Assembly (NCBI GenBank): GCA_030647265.1
Contig: JAUSJM010000013.1
Coordinates: 1-53,792, forward strand
Reading direction: 5' to 3'
Length of the DNA stretch: 53,792 bases
DNA from: a bacterium
GTDB taxonomy: Bacteria; Patescibacteriota; Microgenomatia; Daviesbacterales; UBA10151
This document shows positions 53,255-53,792 of the stretch, one piece after another; the first letter of the stretch is position 1, and each line of letters opens with the position of its first letter. The notes beneath the pieces were generated by a model. It worked only from the letters and a program-made list of their open reading frames with translations. It did no database searches and had not been told where the DNA came from. The position numbers and the translations under genes were made by a program.

Positions 53255-53792
53255 TTATTCCTCCTCAAGCAGTAGATGTTTCATAATCTCTAGCTCCTTA
53301 GCATAATCTCCATGCCCTCCAACAAAATCCTTATAATCGTTACTATTTTTAAAGTTGTTTAGAACAGAATCCGCTACACATAACTGATCATGATCAACAT
53401 CTATAAAGTGCTGGTAAGATGAGTAAGGATAAAGCTTCAATTCTTGAACCAACTCACTCACATAAGGATTAAGGTGAATATAACGAGAAACATGAAGCAG
53501 TTGGATCTCATCTTCTATTAAAACTGTTTTAAATACTCCCTGGAATAGTGGTCCCACTCTTGTATGCTTAGTGTTGAAATATTTAGTATAGCTGTTCAGT
53601 ACTTTTCCTATGAATTCCGAAATACCGTTATCTTGCAGCTGCCTAACTAGGAGATGAAAGTGATTAGGCATGAGGCAGTAACAGATAACCTCTACAACTT
53701 TAGGATTATGGCTAAAATCATTAATTTTAAAGCGGTTACGATCTGAAAAAGGGGGCTTAGGTCCAGTAAACTGATAATAATAAAGCGTCTTT
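53255..53792 (-). CDS. REP-associated tyrosine transposase (RAYT), third copy, 5' end outside the window
   Basis: At least 178 residues, open to the right window edge on the minus strand. The visible part runs from TLYYYQFTGPKPPFSDRNRF through the HxH motif in CYCLMPNHFHLLVRQ, the tyrosine helix GKVLNSYTKYFNTKHTRVGP and LFQGVFKTVLI to HVSRYIHLNPYVSEL. The first 30-40 residues, with the YHIYNRG motif, must lie beyond the edge. Clearly diverged from RAYT 1 and 2. Confidence 0.88.
   Translation of the reverse strand, partial: KTLYYYQFTGPKPPFSDRNRFKINDFSHNPKVVEVICYCLMPNHFHLLVRQLQDNGISEFIGKVLNSYTKYFNTKHTRVGPLFQGVFKTVLIEDEIQLLHVSRYIHLNPYVSELVQELKLYPYSSYQHFIDVDHDQLCVADSVLNNFKNSNDYKDFVGGHGDYAKELEIMKHLLLEEE

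Overview
The window looks like a chromosomal piece of a Candidate Phyla Radiation (Patescibacteria) bacterium, most likely of the Microgenomates group. This is an inference from gene content, not from a phylogeny. The signs are a compact, operon-packed genome of moderate GC, an archaeal/eukaryotic-type tyrosyl-tRNA synthetase, and a large type IV pilus locus with no PilP/PilQ outer-membrane parts. An acyl-carrier-protein-like gene has lost its attachment serine, a runt F1Fo delta subunit is present, and there are two long proteins without recognised relatives. No rRNA, tRNA or CRISPR array was seen.

Layout. 1-2015 (-): F1Fo ATP synthase operon atpB-E-F-H-A, with atpA running off the left edge. 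2126-5340: a Pro/Ala-rich acidic miniprotein with its own promoter and terminator, a secreted CAP-domain protein, a Cys-rich hypothetical and an ABC exporter. 5398-6152: a REP-associated Y1 transposase (RAYT) bracketed by palindromes of one family. 6187-9284: TyrRS, a 35-aa membrane peptide, a basic hypothetical and a membrane HExxH protein. 9373-15403 (+): a small acidic helical protein coupled to an 1869-aa protein with an embedded GT2 glycosyltransferase domain. 15448-22699 (+): recG (interrupted by one in-frame TAA), rpmF, nusB, an ACP-like gene, rnc and three GT2 glycosyltransferases. 22777-24923: a hypothetical, a second RAYT and a toxin-antitoxin pair. 24981-26426: rpsP-khpA-trmD. 26431-42298 (-): the type IV pilus locus pilB-pilT-pilC-pilin-pilD-eleven further pilin-like genes-pilM-pilN-pilO. 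42398-52606 (+): holB, gyrB, a transglutaminase-like gene, murC, alr, murD, a ddl remnant and gyrA. 52613-53792: small hypotheticals and a third RAYT.

Themes. (1) Short palindromic REP-like elements of several families lie between genes and also inside reading frames, where they are translated: murC (two), murD, gyrA, recG, holB, rpsP, a pilin, a CAP protein and a RAYT itself. Three RAYT genes, each next to a palindrome, are the likely drivers. (2) Many genes have a -10 hexamer 6-8 bases before the start codon, which predicts leaderless mRNAs. A few small genes instead carry strong Shine-Dalgarno sites. (3) The pilus locus predicts a monoderm-type retractable pilus. Two pilin-like proteins lack the Glu5 needed for ordinary filament packing and are tip candidates; one carries a large beta-rich passenger.

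Coordinates of start codons were moved where a -10 element, a Shine-Dalgarno site or homology pointed to an internal start. Functions come from motif recognition only; no database search was run.
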